From the NCBI GenBank assembly GCA_027076325.1, contig JALTJZ010000071.1, positions 34,735-98,734 on the forward strand: 64,000 nucleotides of DNA, in the 5' to 3' direction. This document shows positions 56,494 to 63,960 of the stretch, piece after piece (the first letter of the stretch is position 1; every line of letters begins with the position of its first letter). A program made the position numbers and the translations under genes. This stretch comes from Chromatiales bacterium. Lineage in GTDB: Bacteria > Pseudomonadota > Gammaproteobacteria > UBA6429 > Thiohalophilaceae. The notes under the pieces were generated by a model. That model made no database searches, was not told the DNA's origin, and was given only the letters and a program-made list of their open reading frames with translations.

Positions 56494-56547
56494 TTTAAGT
56501 TAAGGTGTACGGCAATTTCTCACGGCCGGTTTACACGTATTGTTATG
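56494..56547. repeat. attC-like site, one box mutated
   Basis: TAAGGTGTACGGC and GCCGGTTTACACG form the arms, and the right box is TTGTTATGC, while the left box reads GTTTAAG, one base from GTTTAAC. The stop codon of the gene to its right (56543) is inside the right box. Confidence 0.6.
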
Positions 56548-56920
56548 CCTTGCGCGTATATAGTGTACCCGCTATTTGACCAATCACATAACCGACAAGA
56601 CCTATAAGAATTGAATATAAAGGTAGCCAAATAAAAATTAGTGCAGATGTTGAACTGCTAGTTTTTGTTCCTTGCCAGTCTATAAACCATGTTACGTGAT
56701 AAAAAATACTAAAAATGATGCTAAATAACATAAAGCCATAGGCTGAAAATAATTTTTTTATCGAATTCGATTTTATTGCCGAGTTAACAAGGATGTAACT
56801 TATATATAGTGGTAGTGATGTCCAAATAATTAATGGGTTTAATAATATACCCGCAAGGAAATAAAAAACAACGGCTGCTGTAATAAGAATATAAATGGAT
56901 GTTATTTTATGTTTTTTCAT
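56543..56920 (-). CDS. Hypothetical membrane protein in array
   Basis: From ATG 56920 (MKKHKITSIYILIT) a 125-residue protein with four hydrophobic spans, probably a small integral membrane protein. The longer start at 56932 would begin inside the attC at 56925. The stop TAA lies in the next attC. No family recognised. Confidence 0.65.
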   Translation of the reverse strand: MKKHKITSIYILITAAVVFYFLAGILLNPLIIWTSLPLYISYILVNSAIKSNSIKKLFSAYGFMLFSIIFSIFYHVTWFIDWQGTKTSSSTSALIFIWLPLYSILIGLVGYVIGQIAGTLYTRKA

Positions 56921-56924
56921 AGGA

Positions 56925-57011
56925 TATAACACCTAAGTTTAGCCGACCGAAAAGCGGAGCGACTGCCACAAAAGGCGCGTATATTTTTAGGTCGGCTGGA
57001 GTCTTTGTTAA
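56925..57011. repeat. attC site
   Basis: ATAACACC at the left end and CTTTGTTAAC at the right, with perfectly complementary AGCCGACC (56941) and GGTCGGCT (56990) arms and a variable centre. It separates the TfoX-domain gene from the membrane protein gene. Confidence 0.85.
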
Positions 57012-57277
57012 CTGATTTCATTCTGTAACTCACGTTTTCTAGATTCTCCAATCTCATTCCAGTGGATATTTTTAATGGCTCCTTCAAAAGAATATAGGTA
57101 GTAGCATACAGGTAATGTTTCATCAGGATACAGACTTTTTATCATTTTATGAGCTTTAGCTGCACCATAAAACTTTAGATCATCTTCTGAAAAGATACCT
57201 GCTTCATTTAGCCTGGCTGAAATTTTCCTTCCTATATTTTTCAGCTCGATTAGACGCCTATTTTGCATTATAGCCAT
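57008..57277 (-). CDS. TfoX C-terminal domain protein
   Basis: An 89-residue protein matching the TfoX C-terminal domain: RRLIELKNIGRKISARLNEA with the helix-hairpin-helix-like start, then FYGAAKAHKMIKSLYPDETL. This domain binds DNA-related partners in competence regulation, but stand-alone versions are of unknown role. It overlaps the VOC gene by 20 bases, and the stop TAA lies in the attC box, so the two genes form one two-gene cassette. Confidence 0.8.
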   Translation of the reverse strand: MAIMQNRRLIELKNIGRKISARLNEAGIFSEDDLKFYGAAKAHKMIKSLYPDETLPVCYYLYSFEGAIKNIHWNEIGESRKRELQNEIS

Positions 57278-57674
57278 CCTGGTATTCTTCCGTAGGCGTA
57301 ATTGCCTGGACTATATCAAGATAAATGCCATTTGGATCTTTGATGCTAAAATGCCGTTGCCCCCAGTCTTCTGAACGAATTTCTAAGACAATATTTAAAT
57401 TATTTTCTTTGGCTTTATTGTACGCAGAATCTGCATCATCAACTTCAACACTAAAAATTACACCTGAACCACCATATGAAGGATGGAATATTTTTGGTTG
57501 TGAAGGCTGATTTGGAAGCATAAATCCAATTTGGATGCCTGTTTCAGATACTAAGTGCAAATACCATTCGTTTTCAAAAACTATATTAAAACCAAAATTC
57601 TTAGGGTAATATACTTTGGCAGCAGTGATTTTTTCTACTATAAACACTGGAAAAGAGCTATTTAACTTGATCAT
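57258..57674 (-). CDS. VOC superfamily (glyoxalase/bleomycin-resistance fold) protein
   Basis: A 138-residue protein with two beta-alpha-beta-beta-beta modules: SFPVFIVEKITAAKVYYPKN-type start and GSGVIFSVEVDDADSAYNKA, ending HFSIKDPNGIYLDIVQ. VOC proteins bind a metal or a hydrophobic drug. The metal-binding Glu is less clear, so it may be a resistance-type binder rather than an enzyme. First gene of the cassette with the TfoX-domain gene. Confidence 0.8.
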   Translation of the reverse strand: MIKLNSSFPVFIVEKITAAKVYYPKNFGFNIVFENEWYLHLVSETGIQIGFMLPNQPSQPKIFHPSYGGSGVIFSVEVDDADSAYNKAKENNLNIVLEIRSEDWGQRHFSIKDPNGIYLDIVQAITPTEEYQDGYNAK

Positions 57675-58117
57675 TTTTTGTTTCCTGTTTCTAGAGTTAA
57701 GGGTCTTTATCGTACATGTTTGATACTGACAGCATTATGTCAGTAGCCTTTTTCTGCTCAGACGCTCAACGTGATCAATTTTAAGTACCGTGTTATATGC
57801 TTTTAACGTATCCAATATCTGCTCCGATTCACCTGGCTTATTGCCATTGTTTGGAAAAAGGTTTGCTGTTATTAATAAGCGAAAACCTTAAGAAATAATT
57901 TCCTCTAAAAGGGTTGTTTTTAGCGGCCAAAACCAGATTTTACGTTGGCAGGATTTCGCACTTTCTGAAAAGTGGAACGTGCTTAATGATGCTTCGGGTG
58001 CATCGTTCAAACTTTGTACATTCTTTGTCATATTGGCAGGACTTGATTCTGCCAACGGTAATTACCCAGGTTGTGCGCCTTTTGCGCAACGGTTTAAACG
58101 ACTTGCTATAAGTTTTT
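57675..58117. other. Non-coding or decayed interval in array
   Basis: Two weak frames on the plus strand (57914-58111 and an overlapping one ending near 58141) and one on the minus (57940-58149) share the segment with TTGGCAGGACTTGATTCTGC at 58033, a 7-base hairpin (TTGGCAG / CTGCCAA). No family is recognised and no complete attC was found. It may be a decayed cassette. Confidence 0.4.
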
Positions 58118-58534
58118 TTAAAATTTTTTATGACCAATAACCAGGCCATTCATTAATACCGCTGTAGCTTCTCGAAGCGCATATATTTCGTTGCCCCCGA
58201 TTACAGGTGTAATATTTATTTGGTAATACCAATAATTTGTTATACCTGAACAACGATATTTTTTAAGTGTTATTTCATTAATCATGACTTTATCGTAGCG
58301 CTTGTACTTTCCCTTAGCCCAGGTTATGACGCGATTATAAGCTGCTGACACACTTAAAGGCGGCTTTCCCTCTGACGGAATCCATTGCCTTGATTTTTTT
58401 ATTGATTCTTTATTTATAAAAAGTCCATATTTTGAACCATCTTGCCTCATTGTATATGAGACAGGACGTTCGCCACATGCGTGCGCAATATTAAATGTAA
58501 TAGATAAGAGTATAACTAATAGTATTTTTTTCAT
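58118..58534 (-). CDS. Secreted hypothetical protein in array
   Basis: A 138-residue protein with a clear signal peptide (MKKILLVILLSITFNIAHA, cleavage before CGERP). The mature domain starts GERPVSYTMRQDGSKYGLF and contains two more Cys. A lipoprotein is unlikely because the Cys lies in a normal signal-peptidase I context. No family recognised. Confidence 0.7.
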   Translation of the reverse strand: MKKILLVILLSITFNIAHACGERPVSYTMRQDGSKYGLFINKESIKKSRQWIPSEGKPPLSVSAAYNRVITWAKGKYKRYDKVMINEITLKKYRCSGITNYWYYQINITPVIGGNEIYALREATAVLMNGLVIGHKKF

Positions 58535-58559
58535 GTTTTCGCTTTACTTATAACGATCT

Positions 58560-58920
58560 CATCACAGGTTGTCGTTGGATTGCTTTAACGATTCGTTCTT
58601 GTCGTCTTTGTCCCAGCATCAGGTGTTCAACACAATTTTTCCTAATCGATACCCCCCCCTGTTTTAAGGGTGGCATGAACCTGCGGACTGCCATAGGTAC
58701 CTCGCTCTGTTTGTGTATTCTATTTATTTTAGTTGATAACTTTTCATTTTCAATGGTACGTGATGATTTTGGCCGTTTTAACCATACGTAATAGCCATTA
58801 CGAGATACTTTCAGCCAGTCACAACGGTACGTACTCTGAGGTCTTGCCCGTGTCTCTTGATGAAATCAAATCGTTCTCCTGCCTTAGGCGTTGATGTTCA
58901 GCGTCCGCTTGCGTTTTTTT
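58560..58920 (-). mobile_element. IS3-family transposase remnant
   Basis: Reading the minus strand in shifting frames gives AEHQRLRQENDLI (end of an OrfA leucine zipper), RFDFIKRHGQDLRVRT, then CDWLKVSRNGYYVWLKRPKS and ENEKLSTKINRIHKQSE, typical of the OrfB start of IS3-group elements. Several frameshifts and loss of the DDE core mean it is dead. Its right edge fuses with the 3' end of the M23 peptidase gene, which reads into it (KNASGR, stop). Confidence 0.75.
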
Positions 58921-59596
58921 GTATGCGCTTAAATTTCACTATAGCTCCTACTTGGGGCACGGATTCCGTACAACTTGCCCACTTACCTTGTGAGGTGAAT
59001 GTTTGGAAAATACTAAACACAAAAGGGAGCACCTTTGCTGTGAAGGGGTCTTCCATTTGATCAAACAGGTTAATATGTAAATGTGGAGCAGTTGAGTTAC
59101 CAGAATTCCCGACTAATCCAAGCCTTTCCCCCTGCGCCACCCGTTGGCCCTGTCTTACAGCGATTGAATTGTTTTTTAGGTGAGCCAAAAAAACAATGTA
59201 TCCAGTGTCGGACTTTATCATCACGTGATTTCCCGCATTGGGGCGTATATCCAAAATTCCATTTTCTTTCTTTGGGCGAAATCTGAATGTGGCGTTGTAC
59301 CAGATTTTTATCGTATTCCATAAGTTAGTGTATTTATGATCATGTCAATCGTCAGCCACACGAATGACCTCACCACTTATTGGTGCAACTATCGGTTCTT
59401 CCCAACAAAAATAATCCTCTGATGGAATTCGACTAAGGACAAAATGTAATAAGCTCTTGCCATGGGTTTTTTTGTGGTCAAAATCGGTTTTTACGAAATC
59501 GAAAGCAAAAGGGTGATGCCCTGGTGGGCGCAAAAACTTCCATTCTCCTTCTAATGGAGCTCCTATCGATATTTTTGTTTCGTGTTCATAGCACAT
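58898..59596 (-). pseudogene. M23 (LytM-type) metallopeptidase with one in-frame TGA
   Basis: The minus-strand frame is open from ATG 59596 to 58898 (233 codons) except for TGA at 59345-59347. The first part has PPGHHPFAFDFVKTD, the zinc HxxxxxD-type motif, and PISGEVIRVADD; after the stop it continues NTIKIWYNATFRF, NAGNHVMIKSDTGY, QRVAQGERLGLVGNSGNS and the second zinc motif HLHI. The TGA most likely replaced a Trp codon (TGG), or it is read through. The C-terminus (KNASGR) is derived from the IS3 remnant. Called a pseudogene; one base would restore the frame. Confidence 0.8.
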
Positions 59597-59659
59597 TTGG
59601 AACCTCTGGTTCTATTGACGCAGAACATCAAAAATCACCGGTAAATTAATGTGAGGCTT

Positions 59660-59718
59660 GTGCTATTCATAGCACAAACGAACGTTGCGGAAATTTGTCC
59701 GCGTGAATTTGCCTTGTT
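59660..59718. repeat. attC-like half site, partner arm missing
   Basis: The right box CCTTGTTATA is followed leftward by a hairpin of GCGGAAATTTGTCCGC and by TTGTGCTATTCATAGCACAA, but no matching TAACG box with a complementary arm was found on the left. Probably a decayed attC after the VOC gene. Confidence 0.45.
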
Positions 59719-59723
59719 ATATT

Positions 59724-60137
59724 TTACTTAGCTTGTTGAACCAAGCTAAACCAATTTCCGGAGTCGTCTTTACCCATAGCCTCAACACCATAAAGCTGTT
59801 CTGTAGGAGGTTCGATAAACTCGACTCCCTTGGCAACTAATTCTTCATAGGTTTTTTGGCAATCTTCTGTTTCAAATACGCCAACCCCAAAAGCACCATC
59901 TTCAATCAGGCTGCGTATTTTGATGGCAGCTTCCCTGGTGAACATAGGCCCCTCTTTAGGTTCAGCCAATACCAATTGAAGTTGTGACTGAGATTTAGGA
60001 TGTACAGAAAGCCAACGGAATCCACCCTCTATCGTCATATCTTCGCCGACCTCAAATCCAAGTTTATTTTTATAAAAATCAAGGGCTTTATCTTGGTTTA
60101 AAACATATACAGTTACGTGTGCAATGGACTTAATCAT
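59724..60137 (-). CDS. VOC superfamily protein (second cassette copy of the fold)
   Basis: A 137-residue glyoxalase-fold protein: HVTVYVLNQDKALDFYKNKL near 7, VGVFETEDCQKTYEELVAKG near 89, and GKDDSGNWFSLVQ at the end. It is a different family member from the one at 57258. It lies 72 bases downstream of the AraC-type gene and has no attC between, so they likely form one cassette, with the regulator controlling the VOC gene (inference). Confidence 0.8.
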   Translation of the reverse strand: MIKSIAHVTVYVLNQDKALDFYKNKLGFEVGEDMTIEGGFRWLSVHPKSQSQLQLVLAEPKEGPMFTREAAIKIRSLIEDGAFGVGVFETEDCQKTYEELVAKGVEFIEPPTEQLYGVEAMGKDDSGNWFSLVQQAK

Positions 60138-60209
60138 GCCAGTCTCCTTTCTTAAATAAAGGATTGTTATTGTAAAGATAGAAAGCGAGTTTTATTTCTC
60201 CAATATTGC

Positions 60210-60629
60210 TCAAATAACCGGTTTCCTCAAAAAATGATATGCATAACAGGTTGGGATAACCTGAGATGGGTAACGAAAAGGTTCACTGGACAAGCTCCAC
60301 AAAGTGCGACGATATGAAGTTGGCGACATGCCTACATGCTTGAGAAAAAGCGACGAAAAGCTACCGAGACTCATATAACCGACTCGCTCGCAGATCTCAG
60401 ATACACGAAAGTTTTCTGTAATTAGCATCTTCTTAGCTTTTTCAATTCTTAACCTAATCAAAAATTCATTCGGTGTTTCACCATAGGTTTTCTTAAAAAC
60501 TTGTAAAAAGTGGAAAGGAGACATAAGCGAATTATTTGCTGCATCGGTTAAGCTGAATGTATCTCGGTAGTTATCAGCTATATAATCTCTACCAGTACTT
60601 ATCCTTTTAAGTTTAGTATTCGCCGTCAT
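60210..60629 (-). CDS. AraC-type HTH transcriptional regulator
   Basis: A 139-residue protein consisting almost only of the AraC DNA-binding domain: two HTH motifs (SLTDAANNSLMSPFHFLQVF near 26 and RVSEICERVGYMSLGSFSSL near 74) and FKKTYGETPNEFLIRLRIEK between. No effector domain is present. Such short AraC proteins often sit beside the gene they control, here a VOC protein. Confidence 0.85.
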   Translation of the reverse strand: MTANTKLKRISTGRDYIADNYRDTFSLTDAANNSLMSPFHFLQVFKKTYGETPNEFLIRLRIEKAKKMLITENFRVSEICERVGYMSLGSFSSLFLKHVGMSPTSYRRTLWSLSSEPFRYPSQVIPTCYAYHFLRKPVI

Positions 60630-60660
60630 AAAATGACTCTCCTATGGTTGACTAAAAAAT

Positions 60661-60760
60661 ATAACGCCTTGCTCACCGGCAATTCAAAGTGGCACGTTTT
60701 TGCTGCTTTTTAGTAAAATAAGTGCCGCTTTGAATTGTCCGTGTGCAGCTTTTTGTTAGC
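60661..60760. repeat. attC site (long, clear stem)
   Basis: ATAACGCC at the left and TTTTGTTAGC at the right. CAATTCAAAGTGGCAC (60680) and GTGCCGCTTTGAATTG (60722) form a long imperfect stem. The methyltransferase stop TAA (60756) is part of the right box. Confidence 0.9.
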
Positions 60761-61400
60761 TGTTTTTCATGCCACTATATAATGCCATTGTCCCAAAAAT
60801 AGTATTATATGTTTTTCTCTCTTTAACATTTGAAAACCCGGCCTCTGAAAACAAAGCTACTAGTTTTCCATCAATGTTATCTTTTGTTGTTTTAAATCCA
60901 TCGAGCAATTGAATAAATAAAAATAAAACTCTCATTAATTTGTTTCTAGGTTTCCCCCAGTCCGCTATATGTATTTCACCGCCTGGTTTAACAACTCGAA
61001 ATATCTCTCGTGCTGTTTTTACCTTATTATCCCATGTTAAATGATGAAAAAATAAACTAGATATTACTCGATCAAATGTGGCATCTGCATAGGGAAGACT
61101 GTATGACAGTCCTCGATCGAAATTTACCATAATGTTTTTTTCTTCGGATTTCTTTTTGGCAATATTAATAATTCGTTGATCACCATCAATTCCTGTTATA
61201 TCTGCTAAAAGCTGATGTTTTTTTGCCCAGATTGCAAGTGTGCCCGTACCACTTCCGATATCTAGTACGCTAGAATCCGGTTTAATATTTGCCTGCTCAA
61301 TGAGTGCTTTTTTGAATACTCCTTCTCTAGTAGTTGTTCCAACTATGATGTCATAGAAAGGAGTAAGCCAGTTAAATCGGAGTGCAGGAATATATTCCAT
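60756..61400 (-). CDS. Class I SAM-dependent methyltransferase cassette
   Basis: A 214-residue protein with YDIIVGTTTREGVFKKALI, the SAM loop VLDIGSGTGTLAIWA near 45, acidic ITGIDGD, VISSLFFHHL and EIFRVVKPGGEIHIADWG near 130. It belongs to the ubiE/Methyltransf_11 type, substrate unknown. No partner gene is in the cassette. Confidence 0.85.
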   Translation of the reverse strand: MEYIPALRFNWLTPFYDIIVGTTTREGVFKKALIEQANIKPDSSVLDIGSGTGTLAIWAKKHQLLADITGIDGDQRIINIAKKKSEEKNIMVNFDRGLSYSLPYADATFDRVISSLFFHHLTWDNKVKTAREIFRVVKPGGEIHIADWGKPRNKLMRVLFLFIQLLDGFKTTKDNIDGKLVALFSEAGFSNVKERKTYNTIFGTMALYSGMKNS

Positions 61401-61453
61401 CTGATTTTGATTTTTCGTAGTATTTCCATTTATGAACGTTAATATTTATTACA

Positions 61454-61514
61454 GCTAACGCCTTGCTAAGGAGCCGCGCGTTTTCTGCGCGGTCACCTTG
61501 AGCTAATTGTTATG
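61454..61514. repeat. attC site
   Basis: GCTAACGCCTTGCTAAGG at the left and CCTTGAGCTAATTGTTATG at the right, with central hairpin CCGCGCGTTTTCTGCGCGG. It follows the YoeB-type toxin gene. Confidence 0.9.
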
Positions 61515-61519
61515 TTTTT

Positions 61520-61786
61520 TTAATCATAGTGCGTCCAGAGCCTGATAACTTTAATGGTTCTCTCTTCTTCGTATATCTGATATACGAGCCTATGTTGAAT
61601 GTTAATACGGCGTGAATAAGCACCTGATAAGTCACCAACCAATTTTTCATACGGTGGTGGATTTTGGTAAGGGTCTTTTTGAATGATATCTAATAGTTTT
61701 TTTGCTTTGTCTTTTAGACCCGAAGAAGCTAGCTTTTTAGCATCCTTTTGAGCTTGTTTTGTATATACAATTTCCCCGGTCACCAA
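61520..61786 (-). CDS. yoeB: Txe/YoeB family toxin
   Basis: An 88-residue ribosome-dependent mRNA interferase of the YoeB/RelE fold. YEKLVGDLSGAYSRRINIQH with the catalytic Glu and Arg, then RLVYQI and the terminal His-Tyr (LWTHYD) match YoeB, which needs Glu46, Arg65, His83 and Tyr84 in E. coli. The gene overlaps its antitoxin by seven bases. The pair stabilises the array region (general property of cassette toxin-antitoxin pairs). Confidence 0.85.
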   Translation of the reverse strand: MVTGEIVYTKQAQKDAKKLASSGLKDKAKKLLDIIQKDPYQNPPPYEKLVGDLSGAYSRRINIQHRLVYQIYEEERTIKVIRLWTHYD

Positions 61787-62022
61787 TCAAGCTCCTTGGA
61801 GCTTTCTGATAAATCCTGTTTCAGCCCTTCCTGGATAGACTCTCTCATTCCTGGCACTGATAGCAAATGAAGAGTTTCAGAGATTGCATTCCAGTCATCT
61901 TCAGAGATAAGTACAGCATTGCCTCTTTTCCCTGTAATTACAACAGGTTGGTGTGTTTCTGTAGCCTCATCTATAAGGCTGTACAACTTTGCCCTAGCCT
62001 CAGTAGCATTTAGTATTGTCAT
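61780..62022 (-). CDS. yefM: YefM/Phd family antitoxin
   Basis: An 80-residue antitoxin with the Phd/YefM N-terminal DNA-binding fold (TILNATEARAKLYSLIDEA) and HQPVVITGKRGNAVLISEDDW, followed by a disordered C-terminal tail that would wrap the toxin. Two CGTACG palindromes upstream look like its operator. The gene order antitoxin-toxin is the usual one. Confidence 0.88.
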   Translation of the reverse strand: MTILNATEARAKLYSLIDEATETHQPVVITGKRGNAVLISEDDWNAISETLHLLSVPGMRESIQEGLKQDLSESSKELDW

Positions 62023-62040
62023 GATTATTTACCTCTGCAC

Positions 62041-62062
62041 TTAGCGTACGCTAATACGTACG
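62041..62062. promoter_or_regulatory. YefM-type operator, long and short palindrome
   Basis: TTAGCGTACGCTAA (62041-62054) is a perfect 14-base palindrome centred on CGTACG. A second CGTACG (62057-62062) follows with its centre 12 bases away. YefM proteins bind a pair of palindromes with a TGTACA core, so this is the likely autoregulatory operator. It lies 19 bases upstream of the antitoxin ATG. Confidence 0.65.
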
Positions 62063-62082
62063 CAAAATCAAGGTTTTTTAAA

Positions 62083-62133
62083 CATAACGCCTCGCAACAC
62101 TTTTGGGAGTCCATTTTGACGCGATTGTTATGT
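62083..62133. repeat. attC site (short)
   Basis: CATAACGCCTCGC at the left and GCGATTGTTATG at the right, centre CACTTTTGGGAGTCC. At about 51 bases it is at the short end of attC sizes, but both arms are clear. Confidence 0.8.
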
Positions 62134-62163
62134 GATTTATACTTGGTGGACAGAAACAGAGAT

Positions 62164-62453
62164 TTACTTACTCAATATTATTTGGCTATTTAATTTGCAT
62201 TTCTTTATCGCTCTTTCAGCAGCTATTGAAATTTTCGTAAACGCATTTTTGGGATCAACTTCATTTTCATTTACCTCGTCTTCACTTTCTTCAAGAATTT
62301 TTGACATATCACCACCCGAAGCCAATGCTTCTGGCTCTTTAATGTCATCAGGTATTTTATCCAGAAAAGTACGTGTAGCAATTTCTGCCGATTCTTCTGA
62401 GCTTCTGATCTTTTTCTTATTTCTTTCGTTAAATTGATAATTTTCTTTTTCAT
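62164..62453 (-). pseudogene. Frameshifted cassette gene of unknown family
   Basis: The start region from ATG 62453 reads MKKKIINLTKEIRK with a Shine-Dalgarno-like GAGG upstream, but the natural-looking sequence is in another frame from about 62410: RSSEESAEIATRTFLDKIPD, then PEALASGGDMSKILEESEDE and NAFTKISIAAERAIKK, ending at TAA 62164. That frame has no start codon, so a single frameshift near the AAGAAAAAG run at about 62412 is the simplest reading. The product, if restored, would be about 95 residues, soluble and acidic. Confidence 0.5.
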
Positions 62454-62456
62454 GAG

Positions 62457-62645
62457 TTATAACCTCATATGTAAATAATCGCCATTTGGCACATAAACTA
62501 ACCCTACTGATTTATAATATTTCATTACTCTCAATGAGATTACGCCAAGTGCTTCTGCATAAATCATCATGGCAAATAGGGCGATTGGAAATACTTTTAT
62601 ACCTTCAGGGTTTTCTGGATTTGCTTCTATAAAATCCAACCTCAA
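62457..62645 (-). CDS. Partial or fragmentary ORF in a long attC-like interval
   Basis: A 62-residue frame with only a TTG start and hydrophobic centre (IALFAMMIYAEALGVISL). It lies inside the 210-base interval whose ends look like attC arms, and upstream codons stay open to the attC box (TAACAAACATATG). It may be a C-terminal gene fragment trapped between two cassette junctions. Confidence 0.35.
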   Translation of the reverse strand: MRLDFIEANPENPEGIKVFPIALFAMMIYAEALGVISLRVMKYYKSVGLVYVPNGDYLHMRL

Positions 62646-62669
62646 TGTAGTTCCAGCATATGTTTGTTA
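62460..62669. repeat. attC-like arms 210 bases apart
   Basis: TAACCTCATATG at the left and CATATGTTTGTTA at the right match as the ends of one attC (TAACAAACATATG in gene direction), but the centre is about 185 bases, longer than usual attC sites, and contains the frame at 62457-62645. Either an unusually long attC or the product of a deletion between sites. Confidence 0.45.
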
Positions 62670-62672
62670 GGA

Positions 62673-63167
62673 TTATTCGACTTCTTTAATTTCGCTGGGG
62701 TATATCACATACCATTTCCCTTTTTCTCTTGCTAATACTTGACTAGAATAAGGCACTGTCCATTGCCCTTTCTTTATATCACCGTCTGTAGTAGTAATAT
62801 TCAATCTTTTTTCTGGTGTAACAGGAAATATTGCCCACTTGTTTTCATAAAAACGTAACATTCTTTTAGATAAATCAGTATCTTTATCATTTACAATATC
62901 AGTAATATTAACTTCATATGAATTGTACTGAGATGGTTTTTTTCTATTAAATCTAAGTCTCATTTGTTTTTTGTACATTTCCAAAGAGCGTTCCTTTTGT
63001 AATTTTAAGGATGCTGGATAAATCAAACTCTCATATTTTTCTAAATTACTTTCTTCAATTGCTTGGATGAGTAATTTTGCTAGTTCATCTGGTGTACTAG
63101 CTGCGTACGAATACGAGAAAAATAATAATAGAATAACTATTACACCTGTTTTATATAATTGAATCAT
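62673..63167 (-). CDS. Secreted hypothetical protein in array
   Basis: A 164-residue protein with a signal peptide (MIQLYKTGVIVILLLFFSYS, cleavage after SYAA). The mature part begins STPDELAKLLIQAIEESNLE and ends in KGKWYVIYPSEIKEVE. No family recognised; its shape (helix then beta-rich) recalls small periplasmic NTF2-like domains. Confidence 0.7.
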   Translation of the reverse strand: MIQLYKTGVIVILLLFFSYSYAASTPDELAKLLIQAIEESNLEKYESLIYPASLKLQKERSLEMYKKQMRLRFNRKKPSQYNSYEVNITDIVNDKDTDLSKRMLRFYENKWAIFPVTPEKRLNITTTDGDIKKGQWTVPYSSQVLAREKGKWYVIYPSEIKEVE

Positions 63168-63194
63168 ATTGTTTCCTTGCTTCTGCTCTTATAT

Positions 63195-63270
63195 GCCTAA
63201 CGCTTTAATAAGCGGCGCGCGGTAGCGCGTCCGGCGAGTAAAACGAGCGTACTTAATTTACTTGTTAGCC
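63195..63270. repeat. attC site
   Basis: GCCTAACGCTTTAATAAG at the left and CTTAATTTACTTGTTAGCC at the right, with GCGCGCGGTAGCGCGTCC in the centre. The antitoxin stop TAA (63265) lies in the right box. Confidence 0.85.
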
Positions 63271-63540
63271 ATTTTTTTCGATTAATTGACCGTCAACGAA
63301 TTTATGTAAAACACTTGAAACGAGTGTTTGATAAGGAACTCCTTCTTTTAACGCACGTGCTTGCAATGAACGTAGATCTCGAGACGATAGACGAATGTTT
63401 ATACGTGCATCTTTTTTAAACGTTGCTTCAGCTATAGCTTGATGCTTTTTAATTTGCTCTTTAACATTTTTAACGGTTTTTAGATTACCTGACTCAAAAG
63501 CCTCTAATATTTCTCTTTCTTCTTTATCAAGTTTACTCAT
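63265..63540 (-). CDS. RHH/CopG-like antitoxin paired with a BrnT toxin
   Basis: A 91-residue protein from ATG 63540 with an acidic helical N-terminus and a ribbon-helix-helix-like C-terminal half (ARINIRLSSRDLRSLQARAL). It follows the BrnT gene with an eight-base overlap (ATGAGTAA), the toxin-first order of brnTA. An in-frame ATG at 63549 is nine bases earlier, but 63540 is favoured by the overlap. Confidence 0.8.
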   Translation of the reverse strand: MSKLDKEEREILEAFESGNLKTVKNVKEQIKKHQAIAEATFKKDARINIRLSSRDLRSLQARALKEGVPYQTLVSSVLHKFVDGQLIEKNG

Positions 63541-63817
63541 TAGATTCACCTATATATTGCTTTGTAGCTTTACGACTTGGAATAATGGTTTTAAAAAATA
63601 TTTCCTCTTCGCTTTCCACGAAGGGGACCAGATAAACATACTCCTCAACTCTAACAACGGATATTTGTTGATTAGGATAACGTTCTGTATTCGGGTGGTC
63701 GTAAACTGTAAGTTCATTACCAAGATGGATATTTAAAACGATATCTTCGAAGCCAATGCCTCTCTCACTTATAAGTTGTTGATTTTTATCGCTGCTCCAG
63801 TTGTATGTTTTTGCCAT
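63533..63817 (-). CDS. brnT: BrnT family toxin
   Basis: A 94-residue RelE-fold toxin (ribonuclease) that is neutralised by BrnA. From ATG 63817 it reads AKTYNWSSDKNQQLISERGI, the BrnT start WDxxKN.. motif, then EEIFFKTIIPSRKATKQYI, the family ending ARKAT. The longer start at 63835 adds six residues and is less likely. First gene of the rightmost visible complete cassette. Confidence 0.82.
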   Translation of the reverse strand: MAKTYNWSSDKNQQLISERGIGFEDIVLNIHLGNELTVYDHPNTERYPNQQISVVRVEEYVYLVPFVESEEEIFFKTIIPSRKATKQYIGESNE

Positions 63818-63870
63818 AATAGCAGTATAGCACAAACGTGTGCCGTTTGTACTCAGAAATTAATATTTAT

Positions 63871-63960
63871 GGCTAACGCTTAAGCTCAGCTGACCGGCGA
63901 CACAGAGTGTAGCGCAGCGAAACGGCGTGTTGCTGGGTCAGCTGCAGCGCATTGTTATAT
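63871..63960. repeat. attC site at right edge
   Basis: GGCTAACGCTTAAG at the left and ATTGTTATA at the right, with GCTCAGCTGACC and GGTCAGCTGCAGC as complementary arms. It belongs to a cassette whose gene lies beyond 64000. Confidence 0.85.

Noticed and set aside
57914..58149. Weak frames on both strands around 58 kb
   Set aside because: No ribosome sites, no family motifs and conflicting strands; described as non-coding or decayed.
58857..59286. Two plus-strand 67-codon frames opposite the M23 gene
   Set aside because: Antisense to the M23 peptidase frame, whose zinc motifs make the minus strand the coding one.
62132..62437. 101-codon plus-strand frame in the array
   Set aside because: Antisense to the frameshifted minus-strand cassette gene; starts inside an attC and reads against cassette direction.
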